Assembly: GCA_019237595.1 (NCBI GenBank)
Contig: JAFAGU010000206.1
Coordinates: 1 to 16,383 of the forward strand
DNA from: Betaproteobacteria bacterium
GTDB lineage: Bacteria; Pseudomonadota; Gammaproteobacteria; Burkholderiales; SG8-39
Direction of reading: 5' to 3'
Length of the DNA stretch: 16,383 nt
A program made the translations under genes and the position numbers. Shown piece by piece: positions 7,206-14,873 of this stretch (position 1 is the stretch's first letter; each line of letters starts with the position of its first letter). A model generated the notes under the pieces. The model searched no databases. It was given only the letters and a program-made list of their open reading frames with translations, and was not told the DNA's origin.

Positions 7206-8393
7206 CTACATTCTTTCAAATACCGCCGCTATGCCCTGGCCGCCGCCGATGCACATCGTGACGAGCGCGTAGCGCTTCTTCGTGCGCTCGAGCTCGTAGA
7301 GCGCCTTGACCGTGAGGATGGAGCCCGTGGCGCCGATCGGATGGCCGAGCGCGACCGCGCCGCCGTTGGGATTCACTTTCGCCGGGTCGAGCCCGAGGTC
7401 CTTCGTCACCGCCATCGCCTGGACGGCGAAGGCCTCGTTCGACTCGACGACATCCATGTCGGCGGGCTTGAGGCCGCTCTTCTCGAAGACGCGCCGCACG
7501 GCGGGGATCGGCCCGAGCCCCATGACCTGCGGCTCCACGCCCGCGTGCGCGTAGGCGACGAGCCTCGCCATCGGCTTCAGGCCATGCTTTTCCGCGAAGG
7601 AAGACGAGGCGAGCACGACCGCCGCGCCCGCATCGTTGAGGCCGGAGGCATTGGCCGCGGTGACGGTGCCGTCCTTCTTGAAAACCGCCTTCAGCTTCGC
7701 CATGTCCGCCGCACTGACGTCCTTGCGCACGTGCTCGTCCAGGACGAACTCACCCGGGCCTTTCTTCGTCTTGATCTCGATCGGCACGATCTGCGACTTG
7801 AAGTAGCCCGCTTCGATGGCGTGCGCCGCCTTCCGGTGCGAGGCGATGGAGAACTCGTCCTGCTGCTCGCGCGTGAAGCCGTACTTCGCGGCGATGTTCT
7901 CCGCCGTGACGCCCATGTGGCCGTGCCCGAACGGGTCGTGCAGCGCGCCGGTCATGGCATCGACCACCGCTGCGTCGCCCATGCGCTGTCCCCAGCGGCC
8001 GGCCGGGAGGAAATACGCCGCGCGGCTCATGCTCTCCGCGCCGCCGGCGAGCGCGAGCTCGCAGTCGCCGAGCAGCAGGTGCTGGCTCGCAGAGACGATC
8101 GCCTGCAGCCCCGAGCCGCAGAGGCGATTCACCGTGAGGCAGGGCGTGCCGACGGGGATGCCGGCTTCGACCGACGCCACGCGCGAGAGGTACATGTCCT
8201 TTGCTTCGCCGTGGATCACGCTCCCCATGACGACGTGGCCGACGGACGCCGGATCGACCTTGGCGCGCGCCACGGCTTCCCGGATCGCGACGGCGCCGAG
8301 GCGCGTGGCCGCAAAATCCTTCAGGGCTCCTCCGTAGTCGCCGATCGCCGTGCGGGCCCCGGAAAGCACCACTACTTCAGCCTTGCCTGTCAT
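7206..8393 (-). CDS. bktB: Beta-ketothiolase, BktB type
   Basis: This 395-residue thiolase joins two acyl-CoAs (or cleaves a 3-ketoacyl-CoA). The acylated cysteine is Cys92 in NRLCGSGLQA, the base is His351 in GHPIGATG, and the second cysteine is Cys381 in CIGGGQG. Long stretches match what I recall of Cupriavidus BktB (DMYLSRVA, NRLCGSGLQAIVSA, RYALVTMCIGGGQGIAA), which accepts propionyl-CoA and so allows 3-hydroxyvalerate units. It differs clearly from the PhaA of this window, so it is not a recent duplicate. ATG 8393 overlaps the rimO stop as ATGA and has GGGAG (8404-8400) 6 nt upstream. The name is inferred from residue similarity; substrate range cannot be read directly. Confidence 0.88.
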   Translation of the reverse strand: MTGKAEVVVLSGARTAIGDYGGALKDFAATRLGAVAIREAVARAKVDPASVGHVVMGSVIHGEAKDMYLSRVASVEAGIPVGTPCLTVNRLCGSGLQAIVSASQHLLLGDCELALAGGAESMSRAAYFLPAGRWGQRMGDAAVVDAMTGALHDPFGHGHMGVTAENIAAKYGFTREQQDEFSIASHRKAAHAIEAGYFKSQIVPIEIKTKKGPGEFVLDEHVRKDVSAADMAKLKAVFKKDGTVTAANASGLNDAGAAVVLASSSFAEKHGLKPMARLVAYAHAGVEPQVMGLGPIPAVRRVFEKSGLKPADMDVVESNEAFAVQAMAVTKDLGLDPAKVNPNGGAVALGHPIGATGSILTVKALYELERTKKRYALVTMCIGGGQGIAAVFERM

Positions 8394-9688
8394 TGCAGTC
8401 TCCCGTAGAGATCGTGCGCGTCCGCCCGGTCGATCCGTACCCGCGCGAGCTCGCCCGCCTTGCCGCCGCTGAACCTCACCACCCCGTCGATTTCGGGGGC
8501 GTCCGCCTTCGATCGCCCGACGCCGGGGCCGTCCACCAGGACGTCGATTGTGCGCCCGATCTTCTTTTTCAGCTTCCTCGCGGAAATCCGTTCCTGAGCC
8601 TTCATGAAGCGCGCGCGGCGCTCCTCGCGGGTCTCCTCCGGAACGGCGCCCGGCAGGTCGTTGGCCGCCGCGCCCTCCACCGCCGAGTATGCGAAGCAGC
8701 CGACCCGGTCGAGTTGAGCTTCGTCAAGGAAGTCGAGCAATTCCTGGAACTCGGCCTCCGTCTCGCCAGGGAAGCCGACGATGAACGTGCTGCGCACCGT
8801 GATGTCGGGACAGGCGCTTCTCCAGCGCTCCAATCTTGCCAGGACTTTTTCCGCGCTCGCGGGTCGCTTCATCAGCTTCAGGATGCGCGGGCTCGCGTGC
8901 TGGAACGGGATGTCGAGGTAGGGAAGCAGCTTTCCCTCCGCCATGAGCGGTATCACCTCGTCGACATGCGGATAGGGATACACATAGTGCAGCCGGACCC
9001 AGGCGCCGAGCTCGCCCAGCGACCTGCAGAGCTCCGTCATCCGCGTCTTCACCGGTTTGCCTTTGACGAAACCCGTCCGGTATTTCACATCGACCCCGTA
9101 GGCGCTCGTGTCCTGGGAGATCACGAGCAGCTCCTTGACGCCGGCCTTCACGAGATTCTCCGCTTCCTGCATCACCTCGCCGATGGGACGCGAGACGAGG
9201 TCGCCGCGCATGGACGGGATGATGCAGAAGCTGCAGCGGTGGTTGCAGCCTTCGGAGATCTTGAGGTAGGCGTAGTGCCGGGGCGTGAGCTTCACGCCCG
9301 CCGCGGGAACGAGATCCGCATAGGGGTCGTGCGGCTTGGGCACATGCGCATGGACTGCGCGCATGACTCCCTCGGCATCGTGCGGGCCGGTGATGGCGAG
9401 CACGGCCGGGTGGGTCTTCTCAATCAGCTCCTTCTTGACCCCCAGGCAGCCGGTGACGACGACGCGGCCGTTCTCGGCGAGCGCCTCGCCGATGGCGTCG
9501 AGCGATTCCTGCTTCGCGGCATCGATGAAGCCGCAGGTATTGACGACGACGAGATCGGCGCCCGCGTAGTCCTTCGCGGTCTCGTAGCCTTCGGCGCGCA
9601 GCTGCGTGAGGACCCGCTCGGAATCGACCAGGGCCTTGGGACAACCGAGCGAGACGAAACCGACCCTCGGTGCCTTACTTCTTCTCAG
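8390..9688 (-). CDS. rimO: Ribosomal protein S12 methylthiotransferase RimO, non-canonical start
   Basis: RimO is a radical-SAM enzyme that adds a methylthio group to an aspartate of ribosomal protein S12. The frame encodes about 432 residues (E. coli RimO 441). The N-terminal cluster-binding cysteines are C16 (SLGCPKAL), C52 (NTCGF) and C81 (TGCLG). The radical-SAM CxxxCxxC is C148, C152 and C155 (EGCNHRCSFC), and a TRAM-like domain ends the protein. No in-frame ATG, GTG or TTG exists before GTG 9403, which would delete the N-terminal domain. Upstream, the frame stays open into phaR with only CTG 9688-9686 or ATC 9691-9689 near the expected start; I chose CTG, with AAGAG a few bases upstream. 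It overlaps the phaR end by 14 nt and bktB by 4 nt. Identity is sure, the start is not; a sequence error is the alternative. Confidence 0.9.
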   Translation of the reverse strand: MRRSKAPRVGFVSLGCPKALVDSERVLTQLRAEGYETAKDYAGADLVVVNTCGFIDAAKQESLDAIGEALAENGRVVVTGCLGVKKELIEKTHPAVLAITGPHDAEGVMRAVHAHVPKPHDPYADLVPAAGVKLTPRHYAYLKISEGCNHRCSFCIIPSMRGDLVSRPIGEVMQEAENLVKAGVKELLVISQDTSAYGVDVKYRTGFVKGKPVKTRMTELCRSLGELGAWVRLHYVYPYPHVDEVIPLMAEGKLLPYLDIPFQHASPRILKLMKRPASAEKVLARLERWRSACPDITVRSTFIVGFPGETEAEFQELLDFLDEAQLDRVGCFAYSAVEGAAANDLPGAVPEETREERRARFMKAQERISARKLKKKIGRTIDVLVDGPGVGRSKADAPEIDGVVRFSGGKAGELARVRIDRADAHDLYGRLQ

Positions 9689-10274
9689 GATCGCTCTTGG
9701 GCTGCTGCGGGAATCCGGGGAAGGCGAAGCCGGTGAACATGTTGCGCGCCTGGCTATGCATCTGCTCCTGGAACTGCGCGAACATCTTCTGGCTCTGCTC
9801 GACGTAGGCCTGCATGAGGCTCTGCATCGCCGGGCCCTGCAGGTTCATGAACTGCGCCCAGAGCTCGTGCGAGGCCTTGGAGTTGTCGCCATAGATGCGG
9901 CTCGACTGGTCCTGCAGCGTCTTCTGCATGTCCTGGAAGGCCTTGATGTTCTTCTCGAGGTAGGTGCCCATCACGCCCTGCATGGCATTGCCGTAGAAGC
10001 GGATGAGCTGCGAGAGGAGATCGGAGGAAAACATCGGCAGGCCGCCGGCGGACTCCTCCTCGAGGATGATCTGGAGCAGGATCGAGCGCGTGAGGTCTTC
10101 CCCGCTCTTCGCGTCGAGGACCTGGAAGTCCTCCTGCCGGTGGACCATCTGCTTCACGTCGGCGAGCGTGATGTAGCTCGACGTCTTCGTGTCGTAGAGC
10201 CGGCGGTTGGGATACTTCTTGATCAGCCGGACCGCCTGGGCTTCCGGCTTTTCCTTTTCCTCGGGGAGCGCCAC
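9675..10274 (-). CDS. phaR: PHA synthesis transcriptional repressor PhaR
   Basis: The protein has 199 residues. The N-terminal DNA-binding domain (about 16-45) contains the family hallmark RLIKKYPNRRLYDT followed by YITLADVKQMV. A PHB-accumulation regulatory domain follows (about 62-110, TRSILLQIILEEE and LIRFYGNAMQGVMGTYLEKN). The C-terminal third is rich in Gln, Met and Phe and looks amphipathic, suited to binding the polymer surface. PhaR represses phasin and its own genes and is released when it binds nascent PHA granules. GTG 10274 is the first start after an in-frame TAA; AAGGAG at 10292-10287 lies 12 nt upstream, a rather long spacing. It follows phaB by 16 nt, the usual betaproteobacterial order, and its end overlaps rimO. 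Identity is firm. Confidence 0.95.
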   Translation of the reverse strand: MALPEEKEKPEAQAVRLIKKYPNRRLYDTKTSSYITLADVKQMVHRQEDFQVLDAKSGEDLTRSILLQIILEEESAGGLPMFSSDLLSQLIRFYGNAMQGVMGTYLEKNIKAFQDMQKTLQDQSSRIYGDNSKASHELWAQFMNLQGPAMQSLMQAYVEQSQKMFAQFQEQMHSQARNMFTGFAFPGFPQQPKSDPEKK

Positions 10275-10290
10275 GGTTCGAGTTTACTCC

Positions 10291-11037
10291 TTAGTACATG
10301 TGCTGGCCGCCGTTGATGGAGATGTTGGCGCCGGTGACGAACGCCGCCTCCTCGGAGCACAGGTAGATGATGAGCCCCGCGACCTCGTCGGGCTTTCCGA
10401 GCCGCCCGACGGGGATCTGCGGCAGGATCTTGGAGTCGAGGATCTCCTTGGGGATCGCCGTCACCATCTTCGTGCCGATGTAGCCCGGCGAGATCGTGTT
10501 GATGGTCACGCCCTTCTTCGCCACCTCGAGGGCGAGCGCCTTGGTGAAGCCGTGGATGCCGGCCTTGGCAGCCGAGTAGTTCGTCTGGCCGAAGGCGCCC
10601 TTCTGCCCGTTGACCGAGGACACGTTGATCACGCGGCCCCAGTTGCGATCCACCATGCCGTCCATCACCTGCTTGGTCATGTTGAAGCAGGAATCGAGGT
10701 TCGTGCGCATGACCGCGTCCCAGTCGGACTTGGTCATCTTCTTGAACGTCATGTCGCGCGTGATGCCCGCGTTGTTGACGAGGATGTCGATCGGGCCGCA
10801 CTCCGACACGATCGCCGAGCACTGCTTCGCGCAGGAATCGTAGTCGGCGACGTCGACCGGGAACGCCGAGAACGAGTAGCCCCGGCCCTTCATCTCCTCG
10901 AGCCAGGACTTGTACTTGGTGTTCGACGGCGAATACGTGACGACGACGCGGTACCCGGCATCGGCCATCTTGGTGGTGATCGATTCGCCCAGCCCTCCCA
11001 TGCCGCCGGTCACGACGGCAAGCCTCTTCCCCGCCAT
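10291..11037 (-). CDS. phaB: Acetoacetyl-CoA reductase PhaB, downstream copy
   Basis: This 248-residue short-chain dehydrogenase makes (R)-3-hydroxybutyryl-CoA for PHA synthesis. The cofactor motif GGMGGLG lies at 11-17, NNAGITRD at 88-95, the catalytic Ser140/141 in NVSSVNG, and Tyr154 and Lys158 in QTNYSAAKAG. ATG 11037 has a perfect AGGAGG (11049-11044) 6 nt upstream. The gene lies 29 nt after a second phaB-like gene. Its cofactor loop (YSPSNTKYKSW) has neither of the two adjacent arginines of Cupriavidus PhaB, and the QFGQ segment of the substrate site is AFGQ here. It may therefore differ in cofactor or substrate preference from its neighbour. Functional assignment by family is secure; which copy is the main PHB reductase is unknown. 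Confidence 0.93.
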   Translation of the reverse strand: MAGKRLAVVTGGMGGLGESITTKMADAGYRVVVTYSPSNTKYKSWLEEMKGRGYSFSAFPVDVADYDSCAKQCSAIVSECGPIDILVNNAGITRDMTFKKMTKSDWDAVMRTNLDSCFNMTKQVMDGMVDRNWGRVINVSSVNGQKGAFGQTNYSAAKAGIHGFTKALALEVAKKGVTINTISPGYIGTKMVTAIPKEILDSKILPQIPVGRLGKPDEVAGLIIYLCSEEAAFVTGANISINGGQHMY

Positions 11038-11043
11038 GGTTCT

Positions 11044-11049
11044 CCTCCT
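11044..11049 (-). promoter_or_regulatory. Strong Shine-Dalgarno AGGAGG of downstream phaB
   Basis: Perfect AGGAGG on the minus strand, 6 nt before the ATG at 11037. It fixes that start within a much longer open frame and suggests high translation of this copy compared with the upstream paralogue, which lacks a well-spaced site. Confidence 0.8.
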
Positions 11050-11066
11050 CTCGTGGGGCGCCAATC

Positions 11067-11876
11067 CTACATCATGTGCATGCCGCCATTGACCGAGATG
11101 TTGGCACCGGTGATGTAGCCCGCCTCCTCGGAGGAGAGGAAGGCAACGACCGCGGCGATCTCGTCGGGCTTCGCGAGGCGGCCCATGGGGATCTGCGCGA
11201 CGATCTGCTCGCGGATCTCCGACCGGATCGCCATCACCATGTCGGTCTCGACGTAGCCCGGCGACACGGTGTTCACGGTGACGCCCTTTCGCACCACCTC
11301 CTGCGCGAGAGCCTTGGAGAAGCCCGCCATGCCGGCCTTGGCCGCGGAATAGTTGGTCTGGCCGAACTGGCCCTTGATCGCGTTCACCGAGGAGATGTTG
11401 ATGATGCGCCCCCAGCCCCGCTCGCTCATGCCGTCGATCACCTGACGGGTCACGTTGAAGACGCTGTTGAGGTTCGTGTTGATCACCGCCATCCAGTCCT
11501 GCTCGGTCATGCGCTTGAAGATCGAGTCGCGCGTGATGCCGGCGTTGTTGATGAGGATGTCGATAGGGCCGACGACCGAGCGCACGTTGTAGAACATCGA
11601 GGCGCAGGACTCGAAGTCCGAGACGTCCCCTTCGGCGGCGTGCACGCGCCAGCCCTCGGCGCGCATGCGGCCCAGCCACTCGTCCTTCTTGTCGTAGCCC
11701 GGAAGGCAGCCCGCGACCACCGTATGGCCCTGGCGCGCGAGGCGCCGGCAGATCGCCGTGCCGATTCCGCCCATGCCGCCGGAGATGAAGGCGATGCGCT
11801 GCACGACCGGCTGTGTCTCGTCCCGCCAGGCTTCCGGACGCTGCGCGATTTCAGCTTGATTTCCCATGTTCCTCAT
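11067..11876 (-). CDS. phaB: Acetoacetyl-CoA reductase PhaB, upstream paralogue with N-terminal extension
   Basis: This 269-residue short-chain dehydrogenase is clearly related to the next gene. GGMGGIG lies at 33-39, NNAGITRD at 110-117, Ser162/163 in NISSVNA, and Tyr176 and Lys180 in QTNYSAAKAG; it ends VNGGMHMM. Relative to typical PhaB it carries about 24 extra residues (MRNMGNQAEIAQRPEAWRDE...) before QRIAFISGG. ATG 11876 lies 6 nt after the phaA stop with AGGA directly abutting it; ATG 11867 is an alternative with AGGA 2 nt before. Its cofactor loop is GCLPGYDKKDEW and the substrate segment is GQFGQ, closer to Cupriavidus PhaB than the downstream copy. It is translated between phaA and the second phaB. 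An acetoacetyl-CoA reductase is most likely; a related 3-ketoacyl reductase is possible. Confidence 0.9.
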   Translation of the reverse strand: MRNMGNQAEIAQRPEAWRDETQPVVQRIAFISGGMGGIGTAICRRLARQGHTVVAGCLPGYDKKDEWLGRMRAEGWRVHAAEGDVSDFESCASMFYNVRSVVGPIDILINNAGITRDSIFKRMTEQDWMAVINTNLNSVFNVTRQVIDGMSERGWGRIINISSVNAIKGQFGQTNYSAAKAGMAGFSKALAQEVVRKGVTVNTVSPGYVETDMVMAIRSEIREQIVAQIPMGRLAKPDEIAAVVAFLSSEEAGYITGANISVNGGMHMM

Positions 11877-11882
11877 TCCTGT

Positions 11883-13058
11883 TTAGCGCTCGACCGCCAT
11901 AGCGACGCCCATGCCGCCGCCGATGCAAAGCGACGCGAGGCCCTTCTTCGCATCGCGCTTCTGCATCTCGTGGAGCAGCGTCACGAGGACGCGGCAGCCC
12001 GAGGCCCCGATCGGATGACCGAGCGCGATGGCGCCGCCGTTCACGTTCACCTTCTTCGTATCCCAGCCCATCTGGCGGTTCACCGCGATGGCCTGCGCGG
12101 CGAACGCCTCGTTGATCTCCATGAGGTCCAGGTCCTTCGGCTCCCATCCCGCGCGCGAGAGGCAGCGCTTCGAGGCGGGCACCGGTCCCATTCCCATGTA
12201 CTTCGGATCCACGCCCGCCGAGGCGAACGCCTTGATCTTTGCCAGGGGTTTCAACCCCAGTTCCTTTGCCTTGCGCGAAGAACAAAGAACCACGGCCGCC
12301 GCGCCGTCGTTGATTCCCGAAGCGTTGCCGGCGGTCACGGTGCCGTTCTTGTCGAAGGCGGGCTTGAGGCTCTTCATCGCGTCGAGCGTCGCGCCGTGGC
12401 GCGGATACTCGTCGTCGGCGAACATGACCGGACCCTTCCTGGACGGGATCTCCACCGTGACGATCTCGTCCTTGAACTTTCCGGCCTTCTGAGCCGCCTC
12501 GGCCTTGTTCTGGCTCGCGACCGCGAACTCGTCCTGCTCCTCGCGCGTGACCGCGTACTCCTTGGCCACGTTCTCGGCAGTGACGCCCATGTGGTACTGG
12601 TTGAAGACGTCCCAGAGGCCGTCGACGATCATGGTGTCGATCATCTTCGCATCGCCCATGCGGAATCCCTCGCGCGAGCCGTTCAGCGCGTGAGGCGAGA
12701 GGCTCATCGACTCCTGGCCCCCGGCCACCACGATGTCCGCGTCGCCGTTCGCGATGGCCTGCGCGCCGAGCATCGCGGCCTGCAGGCCGGAGCCGCAGAC
12801 TTTATTGATCGTCATCGCGGGAACCATGTTGGGGATGCCGGCCTTCATGGCCGCCTGGCGCGCGGGGTTTTGGCCGACGCCGGCGGTGAGCACCTGGCCC
12901 ATGATGACTTCCGAAACCTGCTCCGCGGGCACCCCGGCCCGCTCGAGCACCTTGCGGATGACGAGCGCCCCGAGGTCCGAGGCGGGCGTCTTGGCGAGCG
13001 CGCCGCCGAATTTTCCGATCGGCGTGCGTGCGGCGCCGACGATGACGATGTCTTCCAT
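11883..13058 (-). CDS. phaA: Acetyl-CoA acetyltransferase PhaA
   Basis: This 391-residue biosynthetic thiolase condenses two acetyl-CoA to acetoacetyl-CoA, the first step of PHB synthesis. The catalytic residues are Cys88 (NKVCGSGLQA), His348 (GHPIGASG) and Cys378 (CIGGGMG), with the family landmarks GGQESMS and NEAFAAQ also present. ATG 13058 has AGGAGG (13070-13065) 6 nt upstream, and this Shine-Dalgarno sequence overlaps the phaC stop codon, so the two genes are tightly linked. The gene order phaC-phaA-phaB-phaR is the common class I arrangement of Betaproteobacteria. It is distinct from the BktB-type thiolase at the other end of the cluster. Identity is firm. Confidence 0.94.
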   Translation of the reverse strand: MEDIVIVGAARTPIGKFGGALAKTPASDLGALVIRKVLERAGVPAEQVSEVIMGQVLTAGVGQNPARQAAMKAGIPNMVPAMTINKVCGSGLQAAMLGAQAIANGDADIVVAGGQESMSLSPHALNGSREGFRMGDAKMIDTMIVDGLWDVFNQYHMGVTAENVAKEYAVTREEQDEFAVASQNKAEAAQKAGKFKDEIVTVEIPSRKGPVMFADDEYPRHGATLDAMKSLKPAFDKNGTVTAGNASGINDGAAAVVLCSSRKAKELGLKPLAKIKAFASAGVDPKYMGMGPVPASKRCLSRAGWEPKDLDLMEINEAFAAQAIAVNRQMGWDTKKVNVNGGAIALGHPIGASGCRVLVTLLHEMQKRDAKKGLASLCIGGGMGVAMAVER

Positions 13059-13064
13059 GGCTTG

Positions 13065-13070
13065 CCTCCT
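13065..13070 (-). promoter_or_regulatory. Shine-Dalgarno AGGAGG of phaA overlapping phaC stop
   Basis: Perfect AGGAGG on the minus strand, 6 nt before the phaA ATG (13058). It shares two bases with the TAG stop of phaC (13071-13069), which makes ribosome hand-over between the two genes likely. Confidence 0.8.
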
Positions 13071-14802
13071 AGTGGATTCGGTCTTTCACGTAGCGGCCCG
13101 GTGCGGGCTCGAGGGGTGGATATTGGACACTTCCGGGCGCCCGAGGTGCCGGACGCGGGTCGCCCGCGTGCGTCGTGAGCCACTGGAGCCACACGGGCCA
13201 CCAGCTGCCGGGGTGCTCCTCGGCCTGCGGCAGCCAGTCGTCCGGGTCGGCCGGATACGAGCCGGATTCGCTCGCCCAGTAGCTGCGCTTTTTCTTCGCG
13301 GGCGGATTGACCACGCCGGCGATGTGGCCGCTCGCGCCCAGGACGAAGGTCTTCGGGCCGCTGACCAAGCCGACGGTCCGGTAGGCGGCCCGCCAGGGAA
13401 CAATGTGGTCTTCGCGCGAGCTGTAGACGAAGACCGGAATCGAGATCTTTCCGAGGTCGACCGGCACGCCGAGGTTTACGAGCGCCCCCGGCCGGGAGAG
13501 CTTGTTCTCGAGGTACGTGTTCCTCAGGTAATAGCAGAACATCGGCCCCGGCAGGTTCGTGCCGTCGGCATTCCAGAAGAGGAGATCGAACGCCGGCGGG
13601 CGCTCGCCGAGGAGATAGCCCTTCACGACATATGGCCACACGAGGTCGTTGGACCGAAGGCTCGAGAACATCGTCGCGAGCTCCTGGCCCTGCATGACGC
13701 CGCCCGAGCCGATCGCGGCTTCGCGAAGGGCGACGCTTTGCGGATCGACGAAGACGCCGATCGCCCCGGTCTCGGAGAAATCCAGCATGGCCGTGAGGAA
13801 AGTAGCCGAGGAGACGAGCGCTTCGCCCTTCGCGGCGAGGACGGCGAGGGCCGCGCCGAGGAGCGTGCCGCCGATGCAGAACCCGAGCGCATTGACGCGA
13901 TCGCTGCCGGCGATGTCGCGCGCGACCCGGCATGCTGCGAGGACGCCTTTCTCGAGGTAGTCGTCCCACGTGAAGTGACCCTGCTCGGAACCCACGTTGC
14001 GCCAGGAGACCATGAACACCATCTGCCCGCCCTCGAGGGCGTGCCGCACGAAGGAATTCTCCGGCTGCAGGTCGAGGATGTAGAACTTGTTGATGCAGGG
14101 CGGCACGATGACGAGCGGCCGTGCGGCGACTTGCGCGCCGGCCGGCTTGTACTGGATGAGCTGGATCAGGTCGTTCTCGAAGACCACATGGCCCTTGCTG
14201 ACCGCGACGTTGCGCCCGAGCTCGAATGCCGCCTCGTCCGTCTGGCTGATGCGGCCGCGCTGCGCGTCGGCGAGGAGGTTCCCGAGCCCGCGCGCGAGGC
14301 TTTCGCCGCCCGTCGTGCGCGCTCGCTCGAGGACCTGAGGATTCGTCGCCGGGAAGTTCGCCGGGCACATGGCGTCGACCCACTGCCCCGCGGCGAACCG
14401 GACACGCTCCTTTTCCTCCTCGCCGAGCTCGGCGAGCTCGACGAGCTCGGCCACGTAGCGCGATGCGAGGAGATAGGACTGCCTCAGGTAATCGTAGTAC
14501 ACGCTCTCCCGCCACGCGGGAGATTCGAAGCGCTTGTCCTGCGGATCTTCGCGCACCACTTCGCGGCGCTCTCCGGCGACGAGCGCCGACCAGAGCTCCG
14601 ATTGCTTCGCGACATAGGACGCGTGGACCGCTCCCGCGCGCGCGGCGGCGCCTTGAAGCGCCGAGAGCCACGCGGGAAGTCCCGCAAGGGAGACCGTCGG
14701 CGTTGCACCGGCCGACGACATCAGCTGCAACCAGCCCTGGGTGACTTCATTGCCGGACCGGGCGATCGCCGCCAGGACGGCTTCGGGGGTGCTGGGCTGC
14801 AT
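13069..14802 (-). CDS. phaC: Class I polyhydroxyalkanoate synthase PhaC
   Basis: From ATG 14802 the product has 577 residues (Cupriavidus PhaC 589); TTG 14826 would add eight. It polymerises (R)-3-hydroxyacyl-CoA into PHA on the granule surface. The N-terminal region (about 1-190) is the variable PhaC_N part. The alpha/beta-hydrolase core has the PhaC box GFCIGG with nucleophile Cys309, Asp465 in REDHIVPW and His493 in GASGHIAGVVNP. The conserved PPCINKFYILDLQPENSFV and VSWRN blocks are also present. ATG was preferred to TTG because the TTG lies in a PhaR-site-like repeat and MQPST starts a plausible N terminus; neither has a clear Shine-Dalgarno sequence. The protein ends 10 nt before phaA. 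Size and the absence of a phaE or phaR subunit gene of the class III/IV type indicate class I. Identity is certain, the start uncertain. Confidence 0.95.
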   Translation of the reverse strand: MQPSTPEAVLAAIARSGNEVTQGWLQLMSSAGATPTVSLAGLPAWLSALQGAAARAGAVHASYVAKQSELWSALVAGERREVVREDPQDKRFESPAWRESVYYDYLRQSYLLASRYVAELVELAELGEEEKERVRFAAGQWVDAMCPANFPATNPQVLERARTTGGESLARGLGNLLADAQRGRISQTDEAAFELGRNVAVSKGHVVFENDLIQLIQYKPAGAQVAARPLVIVPPCINKFYILDLQPENSFVRHALEGGQMVFMVSWRNVGSEQGHFTWDDYLEKGVLAACRVARDIAGSDRVNALGFCIGGTLLGAALAVLAAKGEALVSSATFLTAMLDFSETGAIGVFVDPQSVALREAAIGSGGVMQGQELATMFSSLRSNDLVWPYVVKGYLLGERPPAFDLLFWNADGTNLPGPMFCYYLRNTYLENKLSRPGALVNLGVPVDLGKISIPVFVYSSREDHIVPWRAAYRTVGLVSGPKTFVLGASGHIAGVVNPPAKKKRSYWASESGSYPADPDDWLPQAEEHPGSWWPVWLQWLTTHAGDPRPAPRAPGSVQYPPLEPAPGRYVKDRIH

Positions 14803-14813
14803 CGCGCGCGATT

Positions 14814-14824
14814 CTGCGCCGCAC
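14814..14824. promoter_or_regulatory. Candidate PhaR operator upstream of phaC
   Basis: CTGC-GCC-GCAC on the plus strand is one base from the CTGC-N3-GCAG pattern known for PhaR binding in alphaproteobacteria. It sits 12-22 nt before the phaC ATG, with another CTGC at 14797-14800. The position suits autoregulation by the PhaR encoded in the same cluster. Short GC-rich repeats arise by chance in such DNA, so this is a hypothesis. Confidence 0.3.
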
Positions 14825-14826
14825 AA

Positions 14827-14873
14827 CCCATGCCGTCAATCTATTTTAAGCCCCTGAAAGATAGTCCTTTTTG
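14827..14873 (-). promoter_or_regulatory. AT-rich spacer between zip and phaC, possible promoter region
   Basis: This is the most AT-rich stretch of the minus-strand run and its longest gap, about 70 nt including the possible operator. It holds TAAAAT (14848-14843), five of six matches to a -10 box, but no acceptable -35 hexamer 16-18 nt before it. A start about 35-40 nt before the phaC ATG would fit. There is no convincing terminator for the upstream genes. Confidence 0.35.

Noticed and set aside
10291..11679. A long minus-strand open frame of 462 codons covering both phaB genes
   Set aside because: Only its 3' part (from ATG 11037) reads as PhaB and it has a perfect Shine-Dalgarno sequence there. 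The 5' part is Arg/His-rich shadow of the upstream phaB in another frame, so it is not a fusion.
11076..13178. Very long plus-strand open frame (700 codons) opposite phaB/phaA
   Set aside because: It has the His/Arg/Asp-rich composition of an antisense frame in GC-rich DNA and lies opposite well-conserved genes. Other long frames opposite lysS, bktB, rimO and phaC were rejected for the same reason.
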